DNA of 64,000 bases. Source: Rikenellaceae bacterium. Lineage in GTDB: Bacteria > Bacteroidota > Bacteroidia > Bacteroidales > UBA932. Both the position numbers and the translations under genes were made by a program. Positions within the stretch are counted from its first letter, which is position 1. Every line of letters begins with the position of its first letter. The notes beneath the pieces were generated by a model. That model did no database searches. It worked only from the letters and a program-made list of their open reading frames with translations, and was not told the origin of the DNA. Below, in pieces: positions 25,726-35,009 of the stretch. Location: positions 18,231 through 82,230 of the forward strand of contig JALEPJ010000003.1 of the NCBI GenBank assembly GCA_022766385.1. The letters run 5' to 3'.

Positions 25726-27038
25726 TGAGTACGAGCAAAGGTCTTATTGCCCTCAGCCCTCTGGCTGTTTTTCTACTTGTCTATCTGGTGACATCCTTGA
25801 TTATCAAGGACTTCTATGCTGTGCCTGTGACTTCCGCCTTCCTGGTGGCGTCCATTTATGCCGTCCTGACCACGGGCGGGCTGAAGCTTTCTGAGAGGAT
25901 AGAGATCTTCTCTACAGGCGCAGGCAATTCCAAGGTCCTCCTGATGATTTGGATTTTCATCCTTGCTGGCGCCTTTGCCCAAACGGCCAAGGATATCGGT
26001 GCAGTTGATGCGACGGTCGGACTGACCCTTTCCATCATACCTCCGAAGATGCTCTTTGCGGGCCTCTTCCTCACCTCCTGCTTCATTTCAATGGCAATGG
26101 GTACGAGTGTGGGCACCATAGTAGCTCTTGTTCCCATTGCCGCTGGAATTGCCTCAGAGACAGGATCTTCCGTAGCATTTATGACGGCAATCATAGTCGG
26201 AGGATCCTTTTTCGGAGATAATCTTTCCTTCATCAGCGACACCACCATTGCCGCGACCAGGGCTATGGACTGCTCGATGAGCGACAAGTTCCGTGTAAAT
26301 CTCTTCATAGTCGCACCGGCTGTCATTGCCGTTCTCGCTATCTATATAGCGATGGGAGCGGGCACCCAGGCCGTCATTCCGAGCGAGCCTGTGCAATGGC
26401 TGAAACTATTGCCCTATTTGATGGTAATAGTGCTGGCGGTGCTGGGACTCAATGTGCTGCTGGTGCTGACTATGGGCATTGCCCTAAACTTCATTCTGGG
26501 AATTTCCGACGCTTCCCTGAACTGGGTGAGCTGGCTGTCCTCGATGGGAGAGGGCATTGCCGGTATGGGCAGCCTGATCGTGGTGACCATGCTCTCAGGC
26601 GGAATGATGGAGCTTATCCGCTACAATGGAGGTCTGTCCTTCCTGATTGAAAAGCTGGCGGGCAGTCTGGACCAGAAGCAGTCCTCAACTGCAGGCAAGG
26701 GCATCAAGCGCAGGGCTGAACTCTGCATTGCTGCGCTGGTGAGTCTGGCCAATCTCTGTACTGCAAACAATACCATTGCCATCCTTACTACGGGCGGAAT
26801 AGCCAAGGACGTGGCGGACCGTTTCTGCTTGGACAGAAAAAAGGTGGCCAGTATTCTGGACACCTTTTCCTGCCTCATTCAAGGCCTGATCCCATACGGC
26901 GCTCAATTGCTAATGGCTTCGGGTTTGGCCGGAGTGGATTCAGCACACATAATCAGCTATCTGTATTATCCATTCATTCTTGGAATCGTGGCCATTCTGG
27001 CCATATTTTTCCGATATCCCCGCAGATACAGCCGATAG
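25725..27038 (+). CDS. NhaC-family Na+/H+ antiporter
   Basis: Inner-membrane secondary transporter exchanging protons for sodium. The 437 residues contain around eleven hydrophobic segments and the family core AIIVGGSFFGDNLSFISDTTIAATRAM (about 162-188). A Glu/Asp-poor membrane core and LCTANNTIAILTTGG near residue 345 also fit the family. The start codon overlaps the aroDA stop (TGATG), so it is translationally coupled to an aromatic biosynthesis gene. The functional reason is not clear. The exact substrate within the wider NhaC/NhaD-like group is inferred. Confidence 0.85.
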   Translation: MSTSKGLIALSPLAVFLLVYLVTSLIIKDFYAVPVTSAFLVASIYAVLTTGGLKLSERIEIFSTGAGNSKVLLMIWIFILAGAFAQTAKDIGAVDATVGLTLSIIPPKMLFAGLFLTSCFISMAMGTSVGTIVALVPIAAGIASETGSSVAFMTAIIVGGSFFGDNLSFISDTTIAATRAMDCSMSDKFRVNLFIVAPAVIAVLAIYIAMGAGTQAVIPSEPVQWLKLLPYLMVIVLAVLGLNVLLVLTMGIALNFILGISDASLNWVSWLSSMGEGIAGMGSLIVVTMLSGGMMELIRYNGGLSFLIEKLAGSLDQKQSSTAGKGIKRRAELCIAALVSLANLCTANNTIAILTTGGIAKDVADRFCLDRKKVASILDTFSCLIQGLIPYGAQLLMASGLAGVDSAHIISYLYYPFILGIVAILAIFFRYPRRYSR

Positions 27039-27044
27039 GATTTA

Positions 27045-28493
27045 CTAAAGCGAATCGCCGAAATCCTCTTTGAACTTCTCCACGAGTTTCTCCTGCCAGT
27101 TGCCGATTTCCTTCATGCGGCCGAAGAAGAAGCGGAGGACCTCAGGCTCTTCTACCCACTGGAGACCGCCTATGAGTTTCCTGTTGTCCCACAGCCACTT
27201 CACGCGGTCTGCCACATATTTGATCTGCGAGAGAGTGAATACGCGGCGAGGCACTGCAAGTCTCTGAAGCTCAAGTTCCGCGTAGCGCTCGGTTCCGTCC
27301 GGTTCGCGCTGCTCGGACACTGTTCCTCTCTCCATACCGCGTATACCTGAGATGATGTAGAGCGCACAGCCTACTGCAGCTGCAGGATATTGGTTATGAG
27401 GCATATCCGGAACGAATTCGCCGCAGTTCAAGTGACAGCCGAGACCTCCTGCAGGGAGGATGACAGGCACACCGTATGCATTGAGTTCCTTGGCGAGAGC
27501 CTCGATGAAAATAGGTCCCTGACTGATGTATTCCATATCGAGCGACTCGTACAGACCCTGGGCCATGGCCTCCATAGTGCGTACATCCATACCTCCGTAG
27601 GTGAGGAAGCCCTCGTAGAGAGGAATGAAGCTCATCATTTCCTTGGTGTATTTCGGGTCCTTCGAGCAGATGATACCTCCCTTGGAGAAGCTGAGCTTGC
27701 GGGCAGAGAAGTAGATAATGTCGAAGTGATCAGCCAAAAGATGATATATATCCTTGACTTCCATATACTTGCAGCGAGCCTCGCGAGTCTTCATGAAGTA
27801 CACGTTGTCCTGGAGCAGGGAAGCGTCGAGCACTGACTTGACTCCCTTCTCGTGGCAGATGTCGGTCACGGCGAGCATATTCTCCAATGAAACAGGCTGG
27901 CCTCCGATAAGATTGGTTCCTGCCTCTACGCGTACGAAAGCCACCTTGTCGGCTCCGATTTCATCGATTTTTCCTGCCAGATTCTCAAGGTTGAAGTCGC
28001 CTTTGAAAGGATCGTCGCTCTGAGGAAGCAGACCCTTGGAGTCAACGAGTTCCTCCACGCTTCCTCCGCAACGGGTGATGTGTGCCTTGGTGGTTGTGAA
28101 GTGGAAGTTCATAAGAGCTACCATACCCGGCTTTACGTAGGTCTCGGAGAGTATATTCTCGCAGGCACGTCCCTGGTGGGTAGGAAGTACGTTATCGCAA
28201 CCGAAGACTTCCTTTATGGCTTTCTTGACACGGTTGAAGGTCTCGCAGCCTGCATATGCGTCGTCCGCCTGCATCATTGCGGCGAACTGGAGGTCTGACA
28301 TAGCGTTTACTCCCGAGTCTGTGAGCATATCCAGGAATACGTCACGGTTCTGGAGCAGGAAGGTATTGTTTCCGGCTTCCTGTATCTTTCTGAGTCTTTC
28401 CTCTACAGGAAGGAGGTTGAGTTTCTGAACCATACGGACCTTGTGCATCTCGAGAGGCACCTGGTTTTCGGATTTGTAGAATTTTACTGCCAT
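27045..28493 (-). CDS. tnaA: Tryptophanase/tyrosine phenol-lyase family PLP lyase
   Basis: PLP-dependent beta-eliminating lyase, in this family usually splitting tryptophan to indole, pyruvate and ammonia. From ATG 28493 (MAVKFYKSENQVPL) the protein has 482 residues. It retains LTDSGVNAMSD, LPTHQGRACENIL, GTNLIGGQPVS, YEGFLTYGGMDVRTMEAMAQG and the C-terminal RLAVPRRVFT. The PLP-lysine region reads FSARKLSFSKGGIICS where tryptophanases have SAKKDAMVPMGG: the second Lys is kept but the neighbouring Lys, Asp and one residue differ. The substrate is therefore uncertain. An ATG at 28526 is an alternative start. It is divergent from an AraC-type gene and its 3' end lies 6 bp from nhaC's. Confidence 0.75.
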   Translation of the reverse strand: MAVKFYKSENQVPLEMHKVRMVQKLNLLPVEERLRKIQEAGNNTFLLQNRDVFLDMLTDSGVNAMSDLQFAAMMQADDAYAGCETFNRVKKAIKEVFGCDNVLPTHQGRACENILSETYVKPGMVALMNFHFTTTKAHITRCGGSVEELVDSKGLLPQSDDPFKGDFNLENLAGKIDEIGADKVAFVRVEAGTNLIGGQPVSLENMLAVTDICHEKGVKSVLDASLLQDNVYFMKTREARCKYMEVKDIYHLLADHFDIIYFSARKLSFSKGGIICSKDPKYTKEMMSFIPLYEGFLTYGGMDVRTMEAMAQGLYESLDMEYISQGPIFIEALAKELNAYGVPVILPAGGLGCHLNCGEFVPDMPHNQYPAAAVGCALYIISGIRGMERGTVSEQREPDGTERYAELELQRLAVPRRVFTLSQIKYVADRVKWLWDNRKLIGGLQWVEEPEVLRFFFGRMKEIGNWQEKLVEKFKEDFGDSL

Positions 28494-28680
28494 AGTATTG
28501 TCATTGTTTTTTGTGTTGTCAATCATTGTGTGAAGCAGTTCCGGCTTCGGGCTGTAAAAGTAGGCAATGTATATGAAGAGCCGGATAACCAAATCCGTCT
28601 ATTTTCTACCAATATCCTCTTTTCTTGCTATTTTAGACCAAAATGAAGTACCGAAATTCTATGAACTTGCCTTTTTGTCA

Positions 28681-28688
28681 TATATTTG
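28681..28688 (+). promoter_or_regulatory. Candidate -7 element for the AraC-family gene
   Basis: TATATTTG matches TAnnTTTG exactly and ends 20 nt before ATG 28709. The upstream track start (28643) would lie before this promoter, which supports the later start. Confidence 0.55.
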
Positions 28689-28708
28689 TACCAAAATTAC
28701 ATACCAAA

Positions 28709-29629
28709 ATGTCTGAGATGAAATCAACGGCCGGCCATAAGACCCTGCAGAATATCGAGCAGCTCAATGAGCTCTTCCATCAGGCTTCCTGCCATTCACT
28801 TGTCAGTATAGTGGACCTTGCGGATGCCAGTCCGGAAATCTTCGAGCCTACGGATTTCGGCTGTTATTGCGTAATACTGATGAACTCCCACATAGGTGAT
28901 ATCATCAAGGACGGAGTGAGTCTGAGCTACAAGGTCGGTACTATGTTTACGGTCAAGCCGGGAGAAGTCCTGTCCCTGCGTCCCATTCCGGGGGCAAAAC
29001 CGAAGGGAAGGGTGCTCGCCTTCCGCCCTGAGCTTATTGAGAATACGGGCTTAGGACGAGATTTCTATCTTTTCACCTTTTTCAATTACGATGTCTTCGA
29101 GGCTTTGGAATTGAAGGAAGAGGAAGGGAAAGTAATCAGGAACTGCTATGACAATATCGAGGCAGAACTCCGCGCCGAGAACGACGAACTTACCAACCAT
29201 ATGCTCCGCCTGGGTATAGGACTGCTTCTGAGTTATTGCAAGCGCTATTACGAGAGACAGTTCGATACAAAAAAACTCAAGTCTTCCGAACTTGTCAGAA
29301 GACTTGATGCTATACTTGATTCTTATTATGCTCCGGGCAGTGAGCTCCCGCGTTTGAACGGGGTGCCTACCGTAGCCTGGTGTTCTTCCCAGTTCCATCT
29401 GGCTCCGAATTATTTCGGTAACCTCCTTCGCCGTGATCTTCACGTATCAGCCCAGCGCTACATTCAGGATAAGGTGGTAGAGAGGGCGAAGATGATGCTT
29501 GCCGACCCTTCGAAGACTATAGATCAAGTGGCGGAGCAACTGGGTTTCGCTTATTCGAACCACTTCAGCCGTCTCTTCAGGAACCGTACGGGCCTTTCCC
29601 CATCGCAGTTCCGCCAATCGCTTGACTGA
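28709..29629 (+). CDS. AraC-family transcriptional regulator
   Basis: From ATG 28709 (MSEMKSTAGHKTLQNIEQ) the protein has 306 residues. The N-terminal two thirds resemble an AraC-type cupin/ligand-sensing domain (GVSLSYKVGTMFTVKPGEVLSLRP). The C-terminal part carries both AraC helix-turn-helix motifs: HLAPNYFGNLLRRDLHVSAQRYIQDKVVERAKMML and TIDQVAEQLGFAYSNHFSRLFRNRTGLSPSQFR. It is divergent from the tryptophanase-family gene with about 215 bp between starts, so that gene is the most likely target. The ligand cannot be predicted. Confidence 0.9.
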   Translation: MSEMKSTAGHKTLQNIEQLNELFHQASCHSLVSIVDLADASPEIFEPTDFGCYCVILMNSHIGDIIKDGVSLSYKVGTMFTVKPGEVLSLRPIPGAKPKGRVLAFRPELIENTGLGRDFYLFTFFNYDVFEALELKEEEGKVIRNCYDNIEAELRAENDELTNHMLRLGIGLLLSYCKRYYERQFDTKKLKSSELVRRLDAILDSYYAPGSELPRLNGVPTVAWCSSQFHLAPNYFGNLLRRDLHVSAQRYIQDKVVERAKMMLADPSKTIDQVAEQLGFAYSNHFSRLFRNRTGLSPSQFRQSLD

Positions 29630-29656
29630 TCAGCTCGGAAATAACTGCCTGACGCT

Positions 29657-30391
29657 TCAAAACACCCACTTGGTGCCGATACAAGGACGTACCGTCAGTC
29701 CCGGACAGCCAGCAAAGTTGTATCCGAATTCAACTTCGCTTCCTATGTGGAGATTATCCACTCCGAAATGCCGGCCTGCATTGTACCAGAGCTGAGGCTC
29801 GGAAATGAACACGAACTTGCCCGGCTTTACCTTTCCTATTGACTCGGGGTCACCGTACCAGATAGGGGTCTTCTCTCCCCAAATATCTAAGAAGCCGCTG
29901 AATCTGAGGCCCTTGATATCGAGGATGTCCTGCATTCCCCATACGAAGGTGAACTGGAGAGGCAAGTCGCTTTCCGCAGCTCCGTTGAAGGTCTTGTAAA
30001 GCAGCTCGAAGGTGAAGGTATTGGAGTAGTCGTCATTGTGCAGCAGATAATTGGCTCCGAAGAGGAAGTTCTGGCAGCCGAAGCCTATTCCGGCATTGTA
30101 CTCGATATGGGCACTAAGGTCCTTCAGGGCACTGTTTTTCCAAAAGTTGATACCCCTGGCGATTTCAAAGTAGCTGCCGCTTGCTCCAATGGTCCTGTTG
30201 TCGGAACGTGTGTTGTAGTCATAGTCGACGAAGAAGAATGTGTCTCCCCACTTGTCTCCGTAATAACCCTCAAGGGTGGTGGTAAAATGATTCCTGCCGA
30301 AGTCGTAGAAGGTCTGGAGATTGGTCTGTGCGAAGGCTCCCTGAGCCAGTAAGAGTGCAGCAGCTGCTGCAAGGATGATTCTTTTTTTCAT
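29657..30391 (-). CDS. DUF5020 family outer-membrane protein (Tsx-like)
   Basis: A 244-residue exported protein with a cleavable signal peptide (MKKRIILAAAAALLLAQGAFAQ). It is rich in alternating aromatic and hydrophobic residues typical of a small beta-barrel (TTLEGYYGDKWGDTFFFVDYDYN, FVFISEPQLWYNAGRHFG) and ends in an aromatic residue (KWVF), as outer-membrane barrels do. The pattern resembles DUF5020, related to the nucleoside channel Tsx. It starts 3 nt after the nucleobase permease gene, which supports a role in passing nucleosides or nucleobases across the outer membrane. That role is inferred from context. Confidence 0.78.
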   Translation of the reverse strand: MKKRIILAAAAALLLAQGAFAQTNLQTFYDFGRNHFTTTLEGYYGDKWGDTFFFVDYDYNTRSDNRTIGASGSYFEIARGINFWKNSALKDLSAHIEYNAGIGFGCQNFLFGANYLLHNDDYSNTFTFELLYKTFNGAAESDLPLQFTFVWGMQDILDIKGLRFSGFLDIWGEKTPIWYGDPESIGKVKPGKFVFISEPQLWYNAGRHFGVDNLHIGSEVEFGYNFAGCPGLTVRPCIGTKWVF

Positions 30392-30394
30392 TGT

Positions 30395-31687
30395 TTATTG
30401 TTCTTTTTTCTCTTTAAGGAAAGCATTCAGAATGATGCCGACAATAGCCGCTACGGCAAGTCCGCTGAGAGAGGTGAATCCGATTGGAATGGCATCGCCT
30501 GCGCCGTACTTGATACCGATGGCGAGCACGAGAATCAAAGCCGCGATGATGACATTGCGCGAGTTGGTGAAATCGACTTTGTTCTCAATGAGATTGCGTA
30601 TTCCGACTGCTGATATCATACCGTAGAGCACGAGTGATACGCCTCCTATGGTCGCAGCAGGCATAATCTGGATGATGGCGGCGAATTTAGGGCAGAAGGA
30701 GAGGATGATGGCGAATATTGCTGCCAGACGGATGACACGCGGATCATAAACCTTGGTCAGGTTGAGTACTCCGGTGTTTTCTCCGTAGGTGGTATTCGCA
30801 GGTGCTCCGAACAATGATGCTATTGCGGTAGCGCATCCGTCTCCGATGAGGGTGCGGTGCAGGCCGGGGTCCTCGAGGTAGTTTCTGCCCGTAGTCGAAG
30901 AAATCGCGCACATATCACCTATATGCTCCACCATAGTGGCCAGGGCAATAGGCATAATCGCAAAGATGGAACTGAGCAGCAGGCCTGTATCGGTTTTTTT
31001 GAGCACTGAAAGCACTGTATCTTCGCCCTTGAAAGGAAGGCCTATCCAGGCTGCATCCTTGACAGGGGTGAAATCCACCTCTCCGAAACAGATGCCTGCG
31101 AGGTAGGACACCAGCACGCCGAGGAGTATAGGTACTATTCTGACCATACCCTTGCCCCAGATATTGCATATGACAATGACAGCGACCGCTATCAGCGCCA
31201 CCCACCAGTTAGTAGTGCAATTGCTTATCGCAGAGCCGGACAGGGTAAGACCTATGGCAATAATGATGGGACCCGTGACCACGGGAGGGAAGAACTCAAG
31301 AACCCTTTTCACTCCGAAGGCCTTGAACAGGCTCGCAAGCAGGAAATAGAGCAGTCCCGCGCAGAAGACGCCGATGCAGGCGTAAGGGAGGGACTGGGCT
31401 GCGCTGTAACCGTACCTTGCGCCCATTTCCACCACTGCCGCATATCCCCCAAGGAATGCGAAGGATGAGCCGAGGAAGGCCGGAACCTTCATCTTGGTTA
31501 TCAGGTGGAACAGGAGCGTGCCGATACCGGCGAAGAGCAATGTGGCTGAAACCGACAGACCCGTAATGGCGGGAACGAGTACCGTGGCTCCGAACATAGC
31601 GAACATGTGCTGGAGTCCGAGGACTCCCATTTTGACCTTTCCTAAAGGCCGTGCATCGTAGATGGCTTCGTTGAAAGTGCTTTTCAT
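30395..31687 (-). CDS. NCS2-family uracil/xanthine permease
   Basis: Proton-coupled nucleobase importer of the inner membrane. The preferred ATG at 31687 (MKSTFNEAIYDARPLGKVKMGVLGLQHMFAMFGATVLVP) gives 430 residues; the track's earlier start lies inside the -7 element. The family signature QHMFAMFGATVLVP, a many-helix profile, and a motif around EHIGDMCAISSTTGRNYLEDPGLHRTLIGDGCATAIASLFGAPANTTYGEN are present. The last contains the conserved acidic positions of UraA-type carriers. It is cotranscribed with the DUF5020 outer-membrane protein, forming a probable two-membrane uptake route. Uracil versus xanthine cannot be settled here. Confidence 0.9.
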   Translation of the reverse strand: MKSTFNEAIYDARPLGKVKMGVLGLQHMFAMFGATVLVPAITGLSVSATLLFAGIGTLLFHLITKMKVPAFLGSSFAFLGGYAAVVEMGARYGYSAAQSLPYACIGVFCAGLLYFLLASLFKAFGVKRVLEFFPPVVTGPIIIAIGLTLSGSAISNCTTNWWVALIAVAVIVICNIWGKGMVRIVPILLGVLVSYLAGICFGEVDFTPVKDAAWIGLPFKGEDTVLSVLKKTDTGLLLSSIFAIMPIALATMVEHIGDMCAISSTTGRNYLEDPGLHRTLIGDGCATAIASLFGAPANTTYGENTGVLNLTKVYDPRVIRLAAIFAIILSFCPKFAAIIQIMPAATIGGVSLVLYGMISAVGIRNLIENKVDFTNSRNVIIAALILVLAIGIKYGAGDAIPIGFTSLSGLAVAAIVGIILNAFLKEKKEQ

Positions 31688-31711
31688 AAACGAAAAAAAC
31701 CTCAAGTTTTC

Positions 31712-31719
31712 CAAAGATA
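31712..31719 (-). promoter_or_regulatory. Candidate -7 element for the permease operon
   Basis: The minus strand reads TATCTTTG, 24 nt upstream of the ATG at 31687. Its position rules out the longer track start for the permease. Confidence 0.55.
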
Positions 31720-31790
31720 AGACTTATCCCTGAAAAAACACTGAGGTTCCTGATTAATTATAGCTTGTCACCCGTTTCTTCCGCGTGGCT

Positions 31791-33839
31791 TCAGCTGTTC
31801 CTTAAGATTACCTGCCCTTCTTCCGAAGCATCTATGACCACTTCCGATGACTTTCGGATCTGTCCTTCGAGTATGGCCTTTGCCAATTTGTTGACCAACT
31901 CTCTCTGAATGAGCCTCTTGACAGGACGTGCACCGTATTCCGGGTCATAACCTTCGCGGACCATCAGGTCTTCGAAGGCCTTTGTGAAGTTCAGGTTCAC
32001 GCCCTCATCCGAAAGCTTCTCTTTCAGAATGTTCATCTGAATGCGGACTATCTCCCGGATATTGTCCGGTGTCAGGCTGTCGAAACTGATGATTTCGTCG
32101 ATTCTGTTGAGGAACTCGGGACGCATTGTGAGCTTCAAATCCTCGAGTCTGAGGTTGGAGGTCATAATGAGTATTGTGTTCTTGAAGTCCACCGTGGTGC
32201 CCTTGTTGTCTGTCAGCCTTCCGTCGTCGAGAACCTGCAGGAGCACGTTGAAGATGTCCGGATGGGCTTTCTCAATCTCGTCGAGCAGCACCACGGAGTA
32301 AGGTTTGCGCCTTACGGCTTCGGTGAGCTGGCCGCCCTCGTCATATCCGACGTATCCCGGAGGGGCGCCCACCAGCCTTGAGACCGTGTGCCTCTCCTGA
32401 TATTCGCTCATATCGATTCTGGTCACCATCATTTCATCATTGAACAGGAACTCGGCGAGTGCCTTTGCCAATTCTGTCTTGCCCACACCTGTGCTTCCGA
32501 GGAAGAGGAAGGAGCCTATAGGCCTTTTCTCGTTCGAAAGACCGGCACGTGAGCGGCGCACTGCATCCGATACTGCGGCAATGGCCTTGTCCTGACCGAT
32601 AACTCTCTTGTGAAGAGCGCTTTCCATTCTCAAGAGCTTGTCCTTCTCGCTCTCGAGCATACGGCTTACCGGAATACCTGTCCATCTGGCTACGACCTCC
32701 GCAATATCCTCTGGAGTCACTGCTTCGGTGATGATTGGATCCTTGATGGCAGCCTGCTTTGCGCTGAGCTCGTCAATGCTTTTCTGCGCTGCGGCTATCT
32801 TGCCGTATCTCAATTCGGCCACTTTCCCGTAATCGCCGGCCCTTTCCGCTATTGCTGCCTCGTTCTTGTATTTCTCAATATTCTGGCGGGCGGTCTGCAG
32901 GCCGGTCAGGATGCTCTTCTCGCTTTCCCAACGCTTCATCAGAGCCGTTCTTTCCTCATTGAGCTTCTTCAGTTCGCTCTCGATTTTCTCCATCTTCAGA
33001 GAAACTCCCTCGCGCTTGATGGCCTCTTTCTCTATTTCCAGCTGCCTGATCTGCGAGTTGAGTATGTCAATCGGTTCAGGCACTGAATTCATCTCCAGAC
33101 GGAGCTTCGAAGCCGCTTCATCGACCAGGTCAATGGCCTTGTCCGGGAGGAAACGGTTGTTGATGTATCTGTGCGAGAGGTTCACCGCTGCGATTAGGGC
33201 ATCGTCTTCGATGCTGACCTTGTGATGGTTCTCGTACTTCTCCTTCAGCCCTCGTAGTATCGAGATGCTCTCTGCCGGCGTCGGCTCATTGACCGTAACC
33301 ATCTGGAAACGGCGTTCGAGAGCCTTGTCAGTCTCGAAATACTTGCGGTACTCGTCGAGGGTGGTGGAGCCTATTGCCCTAAGCTCGCCCCTTGCGAGTG
33401 CAGGCTTGAGAATGTTGGATGCATCCATTGCTCCGCTGCTTCGGCCCGCGCCGACGAGGGTGTGGATTTCATCTATAAAAAGAATGATATCTCCTTCGCT
33501 GTCAATTACTTCCTTTACTACACCCTTGAGCCTTTCCTCGAATTCTCCCTGATACTTGGCACCTGCAATCAGTGCTCCCATATCAAGCGAGTAAACGGTC
33601 TTGTTCTTCAGGTTCTCGGGCACATTGCCGTCCACTATCTTAGCCGCAATACCTTCGGAGATGGCTGTTTTGCCGACTCCTGGCTCACCGACCAGAATAG
33701 GGTTGTTTTTGGTCCTTCGACTGAGGATTTGAAGGACCCTTCTGATCTCCTCGTCCCTTCCTATGACGGGATCGAGCTTTCCTTTTGCTGCCAGTTCGTT
33801 CAGGTTGCTGGCAAACTGTGACAGAAATTTGTTTTCCAT
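31791..33839 (-). CDS. clpB: ClpB-type disaggregase lacking the N-terminal domain
   Basis: Hsp104/ClpB AAA+ unfoldase that rescues aggregated proteins with DnaK. The 682 residues start directly at the first AAA domain: Walker A GEPGVGKT (51-58), Walker B FIDEIH (121-126), then a complete coiled-coil M domain (about 255-385) and the second AAA domain with GSTGVGKT (448-455). The usual N-terminal Clp_N domain (about 150 residues) is absent, and only about 200 bp separate it from secG, so it is not hidden in another frame. In D2 the stretch between MTSNL and RPEFLNRID is only about 10 residues, shorter than usual. The M domain argues for ClpB over ClpA/ClpC. Confidence 0.9.
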   Translation of the reverse strand: MENKFLSQFASNLNELAAKGKLDPVIGRDEEIRRVLQILSRRTKNNPILVGEPGVGKTAISEGIAAKIVDGNVPENLKNKTVYSLDMGALIAGAKYQGEFEERLKGVVKEVIDSEGDIILFIDEIHTLVGAGRSSGAMDASNILKPALARGELRAIGSTTLDEYRKYFETDKALERRFQMVTVNEPTPAESISILRGLKEKYENHHKVSIEDDALIAAVNLSHRYINNRFLPDKAIDLVDEAASKLRLEMNSVPEPIDILNSQIRQLEIEKEAIKREGVSLKMEKIESELKKLNEERTALMKRWESEKSILTGLQTARQNIEKYKNEAAIAERAGDYGKVAELRYGKIAAAQKSIDELSAKQAAIKDPIITEAVTPEDIAEVVARWTGIPVSRMLESEKDKLLRMESALHKRVIGQDKAIAAVSDAVRRSRAGLSNEKRPIGSFLFLGSTGVGKTELAKALAEFLFNDEMMVTRIDMSEYQERHTVSRLVGAPPGYVGYDEGGQLTEAVRRKPYSVVLLDEIEKAHPDIFNVLLQVLDDGRLTDNKGTTVDFKNTILIMTSNLRLEDLKLTMRPEFLNRIDEIISFDSLTPDNIREIVRIQMNILKEKLSDEGVNLNFTKAFEDLMVREGYDPEYGARPVKRLIQRELVNKLAKAILEGQIRKSSEVVIDASEEGQVILRNS

Positions 33840-33974
33840 AATTCAATCTCCTTTTCAAATGCTGGCGGCATCCGGCCGGACTCCGGGCCCAATTGAAGCT
33901 ACCTGGCTTTCTGTCGCCATCAATCGGCGGTCAAATTATGTTCCTTTCCCTAATTGCTGACAATCTGTCAGTAT

Positions 33975-34011
33975 AAAAAGAAAAAAGGACGGCCCGAATC
34001 GCGGGTCATCC
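33975..34011 (-). terminator. Intrinsic terminator after secG
   Basis: On the minus strand GGATGACCCG-CGATT-CGGGCCGTCC forms a 10-bp stem with one mismatch, followed by TTTTTTCTTTTT. It lies about 30 nt after the secG stop and separates the secG operon from clpB. Confidence 0.85.
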
Positions 34012-34041
34012 TTTTCCGTCGTCTCTCCGTTTCCTTCAGTA

Positions 34042-34386
34042 TTACTCTGTAGGATTGGTCTGTGAAGGGATCTCCTGTGGCACTGGTGCGAAATCAGGGG
34101 TAGCCTGAGGAGTGATGTTCTCAATCTTGTTGCTGACATCGATGTCGGCACCTGTGGTACCTGTGGTGAAAGATGTGATGATGGCAAGCACAAGAATGAA
34201 TGCAACAAGGCCCCAAGTAACCTTCTCCAGAATGTCGGCTGTCTGTCTTACACCGAAGGTCTGGTTTCCGGCAATGAAGTTGCTTGCGAGTCCGTCACCC
34301 TTACCGTTCTGAAGGAGCACTACTATTGTAAGGAGAAGTGCAGCCAAAACGATGAGAACAACCATAATTGTAAATAAAGCGTTCAT
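34042..34386 (-). CDS. secG: Preprotein translocase subunit SecG
   Basis: Small inner-membrane subunit of the SecYEG channel. The 114 residues have two hydrophobic helices (LFTIMVVLIVLAALLLTIVVLL and VTWGLVAFILVLAIITSF) joined by the conserved loop QNGKGDGLASNFIAGNQTFGVRQTADILEKVTW, followed by a Pro/Thr-rich acidic tail. It is the last gene of a minus-strand run (sigma-54 activator, lptE, TPR protein, secG) and has its own terminator. Confidence 0.94.
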   Translation of the reverse strand: MNALFTIMVVLIVLAALLLTIVVLLQNGKGDGLASNFIAGNQTFGVRQTADILEKVTWGLVAFILVLAIITSFTTGTTGADIDVSNKIENITPQATPDFAPVPQEIPSQTNPTE

Positions 34387-34400
34387 ATTATGTTATTGTT

Positions 34401-35009
34401 TTAATAATCTGCGTTTTGAGCCAATTTGTCAATAAGGGATGCAAAGTAAGCACTTTTTTCTGGATATCGCAAAATTAGTTTTGAATAAATGAACTTAGCT
34501 TGCTCATAATAACCCTGTTCCACGAAAATCTGGGCCAAAGTCTCGGTGCAGAAATTCTCCAGAACATTGCTTTCACTCTTTTCCCTCTTTTCTTCAGACC
34601 TGGCCTTCGCTGCGAAACTTGAGAATACATTGTCTTCCTCGCGTCTTACTGAATCGTATTCGTCCTGTGAGAAAAAGTCTCCGCCCAAAGCCCTGACTCT
34701 TCTGTTTTTTGGCTCCTCGTGCTCTTCGTGCACCACTTCCTTGCCGGAGGTATAGGCGGCAAGCAGTTCGTGGAGGTCAGTATCTGAATAGGATTCCGAC
34801 TTTCCTGCCCTTACTATGTCTGATATGCATTTTCTTGAAGCAAGGTACAGAGCATTGACGGCATATTCGTTGTCATCCCATCCTCCGAGCCGGGACATTC
34901 TGAGACAGAGTTCCTTACGTGCTGCACCAAACCAAGGGTAGAGGTTTACGACACCGGCGAGTTCGTCGATGTTCAGGTTCTTCAGGTTGATGACGTTGTC
35001 GTTTACCAT
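34401..35009 (-). CDS. TPR-like cytoplasmic protein of unknown function
   Basis: A 202-residue protein with no signal peptide. The N-terminal part (NIDELAGVVNLYPWFGAARKELCLRMSRLGG) and the C-terminal ETLAQIFVEQGYYEQAKFIYSKLILRYPEKSAYFASLIDKL look like tetratricopeptide-type helices. Between them is a charged, probably disordered stretch (EVVHEEHEEPKNRRVR...SSFAAKARSEEKREKSE). Its start overlaps the lptE stop by 7 nt and secG follows within 15 nt, so it belongs to the same operon. No function is known to me; the neighbourhood suggests envelope biogenesis. Confidence 0.75.
   Translation of the reverse strand: MVNDNVINLKNLNIDELAGVVNLYPWFGAARKELCLRMSRLGGWDDNEYAVNALYLASRKCISDIVRAGKSESYSDTDLHELLAAYTSGKEVVHEEHEEPKNRRVRALGGDFFSQDEYDSVRREEDNVFSSFAAKARSEEKREKSESNVLENFCTETLAQIFVEQGYYEQAKFIYSKLILRYPEKSAYFASLIDKLAQNADY

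Noticed and set aside
21790-29652. Exact 12-nt repeat ATAACTGCCTGA at 21790-21801 and 29641-29652
   Set aside because: In 64 kb many 12-nt matches are expected by chance. No flanking similarity was seen.
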